DNA from: Syngnathus acus
Taxonomy: Eukaryota; Chordata; Actinopteri; Syngnathiformes; Syngnathidae
Reading direction: 5' to 3'
Length of the DNA: 64,000 nt
Assembly: GCF_901709675.1 (NCBI RefSeq)
Contig: NC_051104.1
Coordinates: forward strand, 2,711,501-2,775,500
Both the position numbers and the translations under genes were made by a program. Under the pieces are notes generated by a model, which was not told the origin of the DNA, made no database searches, and was given only the letters and a program-made list of their open reading frames with translations. The stretch's first letter is position 1. Each line of letters opens with the position of its first letter. Below are positions 12,848 through 23,312 of this stretch, in pieces.

Positions 12848-13874
12848 TTTCCCTTGAACAAGTTATGCTTGTTGGAAAACTGCACTTTTATGTCAAGTGA
12901 GGTTCAAGTCCCAATTATGACTGCACTGAAAAGAGTATTAGAAGTTGTTGCAGCTTGGTACAGGCCCTTTGTTACAATCCCCCCCCCAAAAAAACTGTTT
13001 TGCTTCTCAGTAAACAGCAACGGCATGTAACAGCGTTCAGCTGAATTTATTTCATGGCGGAGCCATAAAGAGCCACATTGAGCACGTCTGTGAGGAACAA
13101 AGTGGAAGCTGGGATGGGGCAAGTTTGAATGTAAAGAAGAGTGACACTTCAAAGGCCAGTTGTCTTCTTGCGCTGGTTCTCGCCGTTCCCTCGCAGACGC
13201 ATGCGCAGATGACGGCATTTCAGCCAGCTCTGCGCCATCTCGTCACACAAGCCACCACGCCCGGCTTTGCGAGTGACGAGCGGCTTTAGCAATGTGCTTT
13301 GTGTGTGTTTAGACTATTTTACGTGTTTTACGTGTGCGTGTGGGCCCACGCCCATGCTCATTGTTTACTCTGAAATTTTCCAAGTAAAAGGCCAACTTGG
13401 CCAAAAGCGGGAATGAAAAGCAGCGAGTTTCCAGTGATGAAATCAAACCATAAAAAGCGCCAATCTCTTCTTAGGCTTGTGTTTTTGTGTCTTTTTTTGG
13501 ATTGCAGGCAGCAGGTGCCATCTGTGACTCCAAGACAGGTTTACCATCTTTCTTCATTATTGTCTATTTAGTTGGCAAACCGTGATGTCATTTTCAGTCG
13601 ACGCCAAGTGACAAAATGGCCGTCCCCTGAGATAGATAAATACATCTGCATTTTGCTGCTTAATTCCACCATTGCAATATTAATCAGAATGCAATGTTTA
13701 GACTCGTGGGTGCGCACAAACCATCTTCTTGTAGCGAACAGTTTTGACTTGGTTTTCCTTTAACAAAAATGAAAGGATACCCGAAACATATTAGCTAGCC
13801 TGCTAGCTAATGTCAACATACAAGCCGTGGAACTTGTTTTCTCAATCGGTCCGATAAAAGCATCCGGCTTTGCC
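12848..13874. other. Intergenic, downstream of nceh1
   Basis: No supported exon; open frames here are short and random. It probably contains the nceh1 3' UTR, but no clear minus-strand poly(A) signal was found. Confidence 0.4.
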
Positions 13875-16411
13875 TCAGAGATTGTGGTCCAGCCATCGTA
13901 TGTAGTTGTCGAGGGCACGGCGGCCCACGGCGGACATGACGGGCAGGTGTGCGAAGGACAAGCAGCCGTGGAAGCCGTCCTCATAGTGGTCGCTGGTCAC
14001 GCGTACACCGGCCCGCCGCAGCCTCTCGGCATACATCAGCCCGTCATCCCGCAGCACGTCGAACTCGCACGTCAGCACGTACGCCTCGGGCGTCTTGGCC
14101 AGCGCCTCCCGCTCGGCCAGCAGGGGCGCCGCCCTCACGTCCAACAGCGCCGGCACCAGGCCCGCCAGCCCCGGCGAGCCCGTCTCCACCACCAGTGGCC
14201 GGAAGTCTTTCTTGCGCTCCTCCGGCAGCAGAGCGGTCCAGTCTAGTCGGGATCGTGCGGCCGGGCCAATCGCCGGCTGGTCCAAGGCGCTGTGGTTGTT
14301 GGCCAGTAGCGCTGGCTTCAGGGACGGGTCGGCGCCGAGGTAGAGCAGCCAGAAGCGGGCCATGACGGGCCGGAAGAGGATGGGCACCGCCCGGTTTTGC
14401 TGGTAGGACGCGGTGTGGAAGTCCAGCGCCTGCAGGACCGGGTAAATCAGCGCCTGGGCCTTGAAGCGTGCCGTCAGGGTCACGTCGGCGCCCAGCTGTA
14501 GACACACACCCGTCAGACTCCGAGGCAGCCATGCTCATCACTCAACCGATGCTGCCTCAGCTATTTTTCTTTCCTTTTTTTCAATGAAATGATGAAGTAT
14601 GATTCACCTCCTGCGCGACAGCTGCCGCCAAGTTCCCTCCCGAACTGTCTCCCGACACGCACAGTCGTTCCCGGTCCAGCCCGTAATGCTTGGCGACCTC
14701 CTGGGACAGGAAGGCCCGCGATGCCGCCAGCGCGTCGTGGTACTGGTCCGGGAACACCGCCTCTGGAGCCAGACGATAGCTACGGCAACGTCGTTGTTTA
14801 AAAAAAAAAAGAAGAAGGACATGAACAGGAAAAAAGCAGTGATAAATATTTTGCATGGAGTTGGACAAACGCTGATACGTGTGATTGTTAAAGTGTGTTA
14901 CTTGGGCGCCCTCTGATGGTAACTGAAATAATCACTGAACAAATGCCGCAGTGGCTTAAATTTCTTTTCACTCTGATACAGTAAATTAAATTTTTAAGTG
15001 CAACATATTTTTATTGAATAGAACTTTTTTTCTGAAACATTTATTTAGCTACAATTTTGCTTTTATGTACAATCCATCTCACTTTATAATTTTTTTTGTA
15101 AATGCAGCTTTTCATTTTTATCCATAAATCCAATCGTTTTTTGGGGGGAATATTTGTTACTCACTCGATAGACATGACGACAGCATCCAGCTGTTCCGCC
15201 ATTTGGCGGCACATGAGATCATACGATCGCATCCCTGTGAAGAAAGAAGAAAAGGAGGAGAGGGTGTCACGTGATGTGTATCAAATCTAGGGTATCACGT
15301 GATGTCTATCAAATCTAGGGTATCATTTTTAGTGGCGTGCATTTGATGCCTGGGCTTGAACCAAACAACAAAATACACGATTCTCACCAAATGTCCTGAT
15401 TATTTCATATGCTAATTGAGATAGTGTTTTGCTTGTCACGATGTTTTGCTCTAACCAACCGATGAGAAAATGAAAAATACTGAGGAGTTTTAATCTGATT
15501 CTTCGGGCCAATTGTGAATTAATTCCGGTCACCAATGGTGATTTGTAAATTTTATTTCAACGCATCAATTTTCTTTCCCGGAGCAACAGCGACCTCTGCT
15601 GCAAGACCACGGTAAATACGTCCCTAAGGATAACACTCCACCTGGACTCGTGCCCTTATTGATAACAGCTATCTAGCCATGTCTAGCTTTTGATTGACAT
15701 ATATATCTAGCTCGATGTAGTGACTTGCACTCACGTGCAGTTCCCAGCGCCCAACCTCCGCCGTGAAAGTAGATGACCCCCCTTTTGGGGCTGCGTCCAC
15801 CCGTGGCCTGGAACATGCGAGCGGGTACGCCCCCGAGCTGTCCATCGCTGACGAGCACGGCGGGGCTTGAACGTGCCTCAATCTCCTCGGCCCATGACAC
15901 CATCCAGTTGAGCAGGTGCACCTGGTGGCACACGCCCAGCGCCTGGGCCACATCACCCTGCACACAGCACAGATGCCTCGGGGTCATCCAGGAGCAATTG
16001 AGAGAAACTGGGCGTGAGAGCTTATGGAACTGCATTCAAGCAGAACAAGTCCAGCGTGTTGTACAAGGCTTACGCAAATACAGGTCACATGCTGCAGTTT
16101 ATCTCCCTGAGCATCAAAATTACACACAAGTGTAATAAGAGAAGCAATAAATGAAGATAAATAGATGCTGCAAGAGTTTCATAAGCATCTATTTATTAAT
16201 CTTCATCCATGTTAAATAATAATCAGCCCCGCCCTCCAATCGCAGCCCCCCGTCCAGCTGTCTTGTCAGGACTCACCACACGCATGAAGCCCCGGAAGAG
16301 GGCGTCCAGCAGCATCAGCTTCCACGGCTCGCTCACTCCGGCGGGCAGCGGCAGGTACACGTAATAGGCAGCCGCCGCCAGCAGCACGGCTCCGGTGAAA
16401 CGCAGCCTCAT
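13875..16411 (-). CDS. nceh1: Neutral cholesterol ester hydrolase 1 (AADAC-like 1)
   Basis: ER-anchored type II serine hydrolase of the arylacetamide deacetylase (hormone-sensitive lipase-like) family. It hydrolyses cholesteryl esters and 2-acetyl ether lipids. Five exons (minus strand): 16411-16277, 15957-15735, 15234-15165, 14779-14608 and 14495-13875. They give 406 aa; human NCEH1 has 408. The start at 16411 aligns with the human N-terminus (MR...[13 protein letters not shown]); an in-frame ATG 48 bp upstream is disfavoured. Residues about 5-24 form the signal-anchor. The oxyanion motif HGGGW starts at His110. The nucleophile Ser188 lies in GDSSGG (human GDSAGG), Asp346 in [10 protein letters not shown] and His376 in DGFHGC, all within 2-3 residues of human numbering. 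The last exon is markedly GC-rich. The first base of exon 4 gives Asp where human has Glu. Neighbour of tnfsf10 as in human 3q26. Confidence 0.96.
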
Positions 16412-17624
16412 CGCTTGGCCGTCAGTGTGTACCGGGCCGGGGCCTCGGCGCGCTCGCAATCACCCTCCCCGCCCGGGTCTCGAAATCCCTCCCAGGGTCT
16501 CAGGTTGGAGGAAGCACACAACGCCGGGCAAAGACCCCAATTTCAAAATAAAAGTAATATTTGACCTTCGAGATTATCCCCTGAGCAATGAATTGTTGCG
16601 AGGAAGATCTTATTTTGAAAACGTGTTTACGGAAAATGTGTAGGGCTTGCGTAACGACGCGCAAACCGGGAAATGTAGTCCTCACTGGGATAATATGGGA
16701 AACATCAATATGTTGTTAAAACGTTAAATAAACATCGCACGAGGTAAAACTCAAGTATGATGTTAACATTTAAGAAAATAAGCACCGGAAGAAACGTTCA
16801 CTTGTCAAAGCCACACTAACACTGCCACCTGGTGACCCTACGAAGAAGTAAAGATTAAATTAGCTGTACAACCGAGGGTTGTGGTAACTATTTTCTTTTA
16901 GAAACACATTATAGTTTGATTGATGTCATTCTTCCTCGCTAAAAAGCTGTTTGAGAGTGGAAAACGAATAAAGGGAAAATAATTGACAAATATTTTTCCC
17001 CAATCATGAAAAGGAACGTCATAATGTTAGCCAATCATTGCGATAGACAAACAGATACATAAATCATTTATATGAGCCGCTCGGCGGAATCAAAACTAAC
17101 GAATGGTTATTACAACGTTGTAATATTTCTACGAAAAAAAAAAAAAGTTTTCAGAAGACGAGCCAACAGAAGAAAGACAAATGATTGACAAGGATTCCCT
17201 CCAATCACGTGGTAAAACGTCACACAATGCTAACCAATGATGTGCGAAAGATCGGAACGTGACGACGAAGAAGAACCAAAAATGATTTGTAATCGTTTCC
17301 TCCAATCGGTAAAGAGAACGTCACTATGCTGGCCAATAATTGAAGCCCTTTAGCATTAGCAATAGTAGACCCTTCGACCGGGATGGAGTAGCTGTCAACA
17401 AGGCTCGTTATCTTGTTCAATGGATAGTTGCATATTGGTAACAAGTTGAACTATTTAGTCAACAGCTTACGATTTTTAAATTTTTTATCTATAGTGCACT
17501 CAACGGACTCATACATTTAGTGCTTGTGTTTAGCGTAAATGCTAATTTTAATACCGCCGCTACTTTGAGCCTTTTGGTCGCTCGCTCGCGATTAGTTGTA
17601 TCCTCGAAAGGCGGCGTCGTCGTC
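16412..17624. other. Intergenic between divergent nceh1 and emc9
   Basis: No supported coding sequence. The upstream regions of both genes must lie here, but no diagnostic promoter element was recognised. The sequence is mostly A/T-rich. Confidence 0.4.
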
Positions 17625-18543
17625 ATGGGCGAAGTGGAGCTGTCATGCCGGGCGTACGTCAAGATGTACCTGCACGCCTGCCTCTTCCCCCGTTGCAGCG
17701 TCAACGGGGTGCTGTTGTCTTCCAGCTCGGCAGGGGGCGCTGTCTGCGTGACTGACTGCGTGCCGCTGCTGCACTCGCACCTGTCCCTGGCGCCCGTCAC
17801 CCAGCTGGCACTCACACAGGTCAGAACGGCTGACCTTTTGACAAATGTACTCAAGTGTGCTAAAAATGGCGATGCTGCAGGTGGACGTGTGGTGCTCGCA
17901 GACCCGGCAAAGGATTGTGGGATACTATCAAGCCAACGCCTGCGTGTCAGATTGCAGGTAAGTCTCGGCACCGCTCTGACAGCAAGATTGGTGACGGAAG
18001 CAAACAACCTTTTACAGTCCAACGCAAGGAGCCCTGAAGATCGCCGACAAGATCGCCGAACAGTTCGACGGCGCCGTTCTGCTCATGGTCCGTTCCTTGA
18101 GAACTTTTTGGTCGCTGCAAACTATAATGAAGTGTCCTCATCTGTTGTGTTTGTCACCCATCAGCTGGACGGGAGCAAAATGTCTCCCGACTACCGTGTC
18201 CCTCCCATCGTCATGTACGAACGCAGAGACTCGAGGTGGACGCTGAAGGACAAGCACACGTAAGGAGTGAATCTTACTTAATCACCAAAAGGAAGTCAGA
18301 TAGCGAAATGCTAATATGAAATCATGATTCACCTGTTTTTTGTTTATCTTCTTCCCATGCAGGATCATGCTGAGGCAGTGGGAGGAGACCCGCGCCATCG
18401 CCAGCCAGATGTTGGAGTCGGGCGACCACTCGCTCCTGGTGGATTTCGACAGCCACCTGGATGACATCACCAGAGACTGGACCAATCAGAAGCTGAACGC
18501 CAAGATCGTCGAGCTGGCCTCGCCGGCCAACGGAAACATCTAG
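17625..18543 (+). CDS. emc9: ER membrane protein complex subunit 9 (EMC8/9 family)
   Basis: Cytosolic subunit of the ER membrane protein complex, which inserts tail-anchored and multipass proteins. It has an MPN-like fold without JAMM metal ligands. Five exons: 17625-17819, 17881-17957, 18018-18087, 18165-18259 and 18363-18543 (TAG). They give 205 aa; human EMC9 has 208. The N-terminus MGEVELSCRAYVKMYLHA, the internal VDVWCSQ...VGYYQANACVSD and the C-terminal LVDFDSHLDDITRDWTNQ match EMC9/EMC8. The ending in NGN(I) and linkage to irf9-rnf31-psme2 favour EMC9 over EMC8. The exon 3 donor (GTCCGT) is non-optimal but is the only frame-keeping choice. In human the gene sits on the other side of PSME2 (PSME1-EMC9-PSME2-RNF31-IRF9), so a local rearrangement separates the two arrangements. 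Confidence 0.93.
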
Positions 18544-18810
18544 AAGTGGGGGACAAGTGCTTCGAGTAATATATTACAATTTTTTTTTGTTAACACGGAG
18601 GGTCGATGGCACGTCTGCCATTGAAGCCTTTTCACTGTTTTGTCTTTTTGTTTTACTAACACAACGGTGATGCGACCCCCACCTAAACGTTAGAATGATT
18701 TCAAGGACATGTAAACACATCCCAAGATGACTCCACTCCACATTTCTCCCTCGGGGATTTATCTTTCAACCGTAACATAAAAGGACCCTAACATTTCAGT
18801 GAGCATGTTT

Positions 18811-18816
18811 AATAAA
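18811..18816 (+). terminator. emc9: emc9 poly(A) signal
   Basis: AATAAA 268 bp after the stop codon, the first canonical signal downstream. Confidence 0.7.
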
Positions 18817-19577
18817 AATAAGTTAACACGTCTTTGGTGTTGATTAAAAAAAAACAGTTGATTCAGGTGCCAGAAGATAGCAGCATAGCACTACTTTTGT
18901 GTAAAAGAGTAAAATCACATCAACATAGTTCATTAATACTGCATATACAAAAACAGTGACTAAGTTATAAGTTAAAAAACTACAATTAATTTGTGAATTC
19001 AAGCATGCACGGTTCACTACGTGGTTTTTATCCTTGGCTTACATTTGCCTAAAAAAATGTAAATAGCACAATACACATTTTGTTTGTTCTCGGGTGTTCC
19101 AGTAGGACATAGAAATAAATACAAATGTGACACATCAAATCTATGCTGATGCGAGCGCAACGTAAACGCCAGAAATACCATTTTTAAAAGAACACTTGCA
19201 AATCCAAAGAACAGTCAGCGGCGTTTTAAATTTGTCCAAATTATTAGATTCTTGCGTACGTGCGTAGTGTTGAACTCTGTGTAAATATTTATGTGCTCTT
19301 TTTGGTCCTCTGCTGCTTGATTTGTGTGTTCCAAAAATGTAAACTCTCATACTGGAAAAGCAGAGTTTTTTTTTTTTTTTTTTTCTCTGTCCCATTGAAG
19401 ATGTGACCTTGACATTCCATGTGAATTGGCGACTTGAACTTGCAGCGTTTGTAGTGTGTGCCACTTCGTTCCATTCAAGATTTTCAGGCGGGCGGTTCAA
19501 ACATGATGGAAGGACGGCCGCCCATCGAAGAAAGTGACTTCGGTGCTATTAGGGGAAGAGGCCGGCGCCAGGTTCCG
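18817..19577. other. Intergenic between convergent emc9 and irf9
   Basis: No coding signal. It contains a T-run (about 19366-19384) and should include the irf9 3' UTR; no clear minus-strand AATAAA was found. Confidence 0.4.
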
Positions 19578-21976
19578 TCAGGGTGCCGCCGCCTCCGCCT
19601 CGTCGCTCTGCTCCGCCACCAAGTTCAGTGTGATCTCTTCCAGCGGAGACTCCAGGATGTCGAAGGGCTCCAGCGTGGAGCAAGCGCTCCGCACTTGCCG
19701 CTCGGCCCATGGCAAAGTCACCTGACATCCGGCACCAACAACAACATGAAATAACACGTCAGTCGAAACGAGTGCCACCTCAGAATACCTGAACGGTGAT
19801 GAGTTTTTCGGACGGATCTTCAGTGCAGCTGAGTTCTTCGCCAAAGCAGAGAGTGAGGCTGCATTGTGGCGGCTCGCCGCCGTTCACACAAAAGTTCTCC
19901 AGCTCTGAAAAGCAGGACACAAAGTCATGAGTTTTGCGGCAAGCTGAAGATTTCTGTTTAAAGCACAGGTGTCAAACTCAAGGCCCGGGGGCCAGATACG
20001 GCCCGCCACATCATTTTATGTGGCCCGCGAAGACAAATTGTGCATCAAATTCGTGTGTCATTACTAGAATTGCAAATTGTCTTCACTTTTAATATCTTTT
20101 TTTTTAAATATTTGACCAGTTTGTACTCGTCTGATTTGAAAACGAGTTGTCAGTTTGTTTTCTCGCTTTTACTGTATATAATATGAGGTGCTCATCCATT
20201 TATTTGGGTTGACAGTCATAATGGCCCTCTGAAAGAAGCTATGACTACAATGCGGCCCGTGAAAAGAATTAGTTTGACACCCCTGGTTTGAAGTGTAAAG
20301 ATTTCCACTCACGTCGCTTGAAGGCATCTTTGCTGAAGAGCAGGATGGGCTCTGAGTTCCTCTCCATCTTGGATAAGGCGGGCGAGCTGCCGTGAGGCCC
20401 CGTCCAGAACACGCGGCCGCGGCAGAAGCGGCGGCCGTAGACGCCCAGGGGGGTGGACGTGAGCAATATGCCCTTCTCCATGAAGGGCAGCAGGGAGAGC
20501 AGCGCCGCCCTTTCGCCGGACACCGTAGGCGGCGGCTCCGGCAGGTGGATGCGCGGGAAGCAGACGTCGGGGGCGGGTGTGGGCGGGGCAGGCGAGGAGG
20601 ACGACACGTACACCACCCGCACGTCGGCCCCCTTGATGTGTCGCGTCAGCACTTTCTGGCCCAAGTAGTGCACCGCCACGTGCAGCGAGTCTGCGTAAGC
20701 ATTCGTATTGCAATTTTGTTGACAGTTTGTCATCTTGCTCGCTCAACGCTTACCTTCCTGTGGAGGTGTGACACTCTCCTGGATGCACACGTCCAGTTGG
20801 ATCTCGCTGAGCGCTGCAGAGAAGGCGCAAAAAAAACGTCGTCAGTCAAGGTTCTTCCGAGCGCTGGTGCGAGCTCAAACTCACGGGCTTCCATTGAGTG
20901 GTTGTCCATCAGTGCCGGGTGCCGCTCTGCCAGGAGATGCTCAGGCTGCACCCCGATGTCTTCGGCGATCTGAGTTGCCACAAAACAACAGTTACACGAG
21001 CTAGCAGTGCTAAGAATGCTAACGAGCTAAAAGGCTCGCTTTTCTTGTGCAGCATGGCGAGAATGCTTTCAATTTGTGGATGGATTTGACACGCACTGGC
21101 TCAATTTTGCCGTCGTCCGCCGCCGTCTTCATGTGCTTGACGCGAGGGACGTCTTCATCTGCCGTGACGTCGCTGCTGCTGTTGCTCCTGCGCTTGCATT
21201 TGCGGACCCTTTTCTCACATTTCCTCTCTGGAATTAGCGCTCCTTGACAGACGTGGAATTCTCGTTTGTGCCCTGACATCGACTCTCCCAAAAAAATAGC
21301 GAACGGTCCTTTCTCACCTTGCTCGTCGGGCGGTACCAGTCGGTAGACTTTGTACGGCTCCGAGATGTCCAGCTGGGCTCGCTCCACAACCTCGCAAAAC
21401 TCAGTGCTCTTTTTGAGGGCGCAGCGCAGACGCGTCTTCCAGCTGGCTGGGTTGTTATCGCTTAGCCTGCCCTTGAACTCGGCCCATGCCTTAACGACAT
21501 TGTAGCGCCTTGCTTTTTTTTCTCTCTCTCCTTGTGTACTTCCGCTAACATGTTGACACTCACCTTGAAGATGGCGGCATCCTCATCCTTGCGAAAGTCT
21601 TGCTTGCCGGCATGTTTCCAGGGGATGCGGAACATGGTTTTGGCCTCATCCTCCCATTTCAGACCCGGGAATTGACCACTGTTCACCTGCCAACACATGG
21701 CACTTTTGATCGAAAGTAGTCCTGCCCTGAATAGTGTCTTTGGGAAGGTCCTTAATACCAAGTGACGCTTTGGCCTGAGTATAAAAACTGTGAAAAGATG
21801 TTTTAATTAAATTGTAAGAGGGGTGAGGGGGACTTTTTTCCTTTCTTTAAAGTCGATTTCAAGAGTTTCTGCAGCGCGCCCTCCACCCGCCCCGAGCCGA
21901 CTCACGCGAATGCGCGCACCTGTTTCACCATCCACAAGCGCAGTTTGCGGGTGTGTCGCGGCGTCGCATGGGCCAT
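19578..21976 (-). CDS. irf9: Interferon regulatory factor 9
   Basis: DNA-binding subunit of ISGF3 (STAT1-STAT2-IRF9), which drives type I interferon genes through ISREs. Nine exons (minus strand): 21976-21920, 21686-21564, 21489-21318, 21227-21097, 20969-20885, 20813-20754, 20690-20313, 19904-19789 and 19721-19578. They give 421 aa. The IRF DNA-binding domain (residues about 8-115) keeps all five signature tryptophans (15, 30, 42, 62, 77). Exon 4 is a basic, Ser-rich linker (RKCKRRSNSSSD) that may be a nuclear localisation signal. Exons 5-9 form the IRF-association domain, with FCRGRVFWTGP. The start MAHATPRHTRKLRLW fits the family. The exon 4 donor could instead be GTCAAA six bases further, adding two residues without changing frame. 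It lies just downstream of rnf31 on the same strand, as in human 14q12, which supports IRF9 over IRF8/IRF4. A hAT MITE sits in intron 7. Confidence 0.93.
19964..20285 (-). mobile_element. hAT-type MITE, copy 2 (inside irf9 intron 7)
   Basis: Reverse orientation relative to the copy at 9638. It starts CACAGGTGTCAAACTCAAGG and ends TTTGACACCCCTG. The 8-bp flanks GTTTAAAG (19956-19963) and GTTTGAAG (20286-20293) match at 7 of 8 positions, a slightly decayed target duplication. Confidence 0.8.
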
Positions 21977-22709
21977 GACTCCCACGCAAGCAACTCCGAG
22001 GCACTCTGAGGGGCGGTGGGGGATACAGACAAAATATGCATAACGCACCATTAGCTCAGAAACAAATTAATGTACAAAAAAAAAAAAAAAAACAACAGCC
22101 GAACCGCAGGACGCCACTTCCGCGTTCGAGACCCTCAAAAAAACACTTTCGTTATTCGTCAGCCAACTATCGAAAGCTTCTAAATTCGACAATCGGCTAT
22201 ATGGGTGGCGCAAACGAGACCAATAAAATTTAGCAAGCTAAGAGAGCATCGAAAAAAAATCTACGGTGATCATTCGGAAGTGGATTTAAGTTTCGTTTAC
22301 CTCGCTGGCCCCCGCAGAAGCTTGCTGCTTGTTTCGAGTTTCGTGTGCGCGCTCCTGTGGGCCGCGCACTTATTGTGTATTGCGTAAACTGGAGACTTGC
22401 GAACGCGCAGAAGCGCAGGAGGCGTTTCGCTGAAATCACGTGACTTCTTGGAAGCCGTTCCATGCGCTGGCCACAAGGGGGAGACAGAAGAGCACAAACG
22501 CACGTAGCTGTTCTTTCTGTCGAGGAGACAGTGTTTGTCTTGTTTTCCAAAAATCAAACATGATGATGGCGATTATGTATGTTATTGGGCTTGTAAAATG
22601 TCACATACCGTGAGCAAGTGTTTGAAGAGTACATATTTATTGATCATCCATAAAGCACAAAATTAATCATCTTGGCACATTCAAGTACATACTGAGGAAC
22701 AGGATAGAA
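21977..22709. other. irf9 upstream region
   Basis: No coding exon supported. It presumably contains the irf9 5' UTR and promoter. A CTCF-like CCACAAGGGGGAG lies at about 22471. No clean ISRE was recognised. Confidence 0.4.
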
Positions 22710-23066
22710 CAGGAGTGTCAATCTCATTTTTATAGTGGGCCACTTCCCTTAGAGGGCTGTTATGACAGTGACATAAATTAAATGTTTAATCCTCTCATAT
22801 TAGTACGTACACAACAAATGGATAGATTATGTATTACTAGTTTTGAAATCATAAATATTTTCTTCAATATCAATTACAAATCTTCAATTACTGTAAAAAG
22901 ATAATAAAATAAAAATCTTGCAAAATTCATTTTTGATTGCAAATTACAAATTTTGGTACGGATTTTAGCAAGGATCATGCAAGTTGACATGACTTGCTTT
23001 CGCGGGCCATATAAAATGACACGACGGGCCGGATCTGGCCCCCGGGCCTTGAGTTTGACACCCATG
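22710..23066 (+). mobile_element. hAT-type MITE, copy 3 (diverged)
   Basis: Starts CAGGAGTGTCAATCTC and ends 'cccgggccttgagtttgaca' plus CCCATG. The flanks GGATAGAA (22702-22709) and GGATAGAC (23067-23074) match 7 of 8. The interior is more diverged than in the other copies, suggesting an older insertion. Confidence 0.75.
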
Positions 23067-23092
23067 GGATAGACAATCAGTTTTGCTCTCTT

Positions 23093-23098
23093 TTTATT
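23093..23098 (-). terminator. rnf31: Candidate rnf31 poly(A) signal
   Basis: TTTATT on the plus strand, i.e. AATAAA on the minus strand, 215 bp after the rnf31 stop. Confidence 0.5.
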
Positions 23099-23312
23099 TT
23101 GTTACGTGTACGGCGGACGGAAGCTGGCTCAGCTTCTGTGATGCTGGTGAGTTGTGTTCCTGGGAACCTTTTCACCAAGAGGAACCTCCATCAGTTTCTA
23201 AAGGAAAGCATCAAAGTCAAACAAACTGATGTTGGCAATCTGTGTGCGCCTTTTCCGAAAAGAACATTAAATGCGCACAAGTAGTGGGAGAAAAGTTAAG
23301 GAGTCAACTAAC

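Noticed and set aside
13827-14365. Long plus-strand open frames opposite the last nceh1 exon
   Set aside because: Antisense shadow of a GC-rich coding exon; the minus-strand frame has all catalytic residues of the hydrolase.
16412-16459. Upstream in-frame ATG of nceh1 (adds 16 residues)
   Set aside because: The next ATG matches the human N-terminus; the extension would place a charged Arg/Gly segment before the signal-anchor.
19964-20285. Possible conserved intronic enhancer in irf9
   Set aside because: The sequence is a copy of a hAT MITE found four times in the window, so repeat identity explains its similarity.
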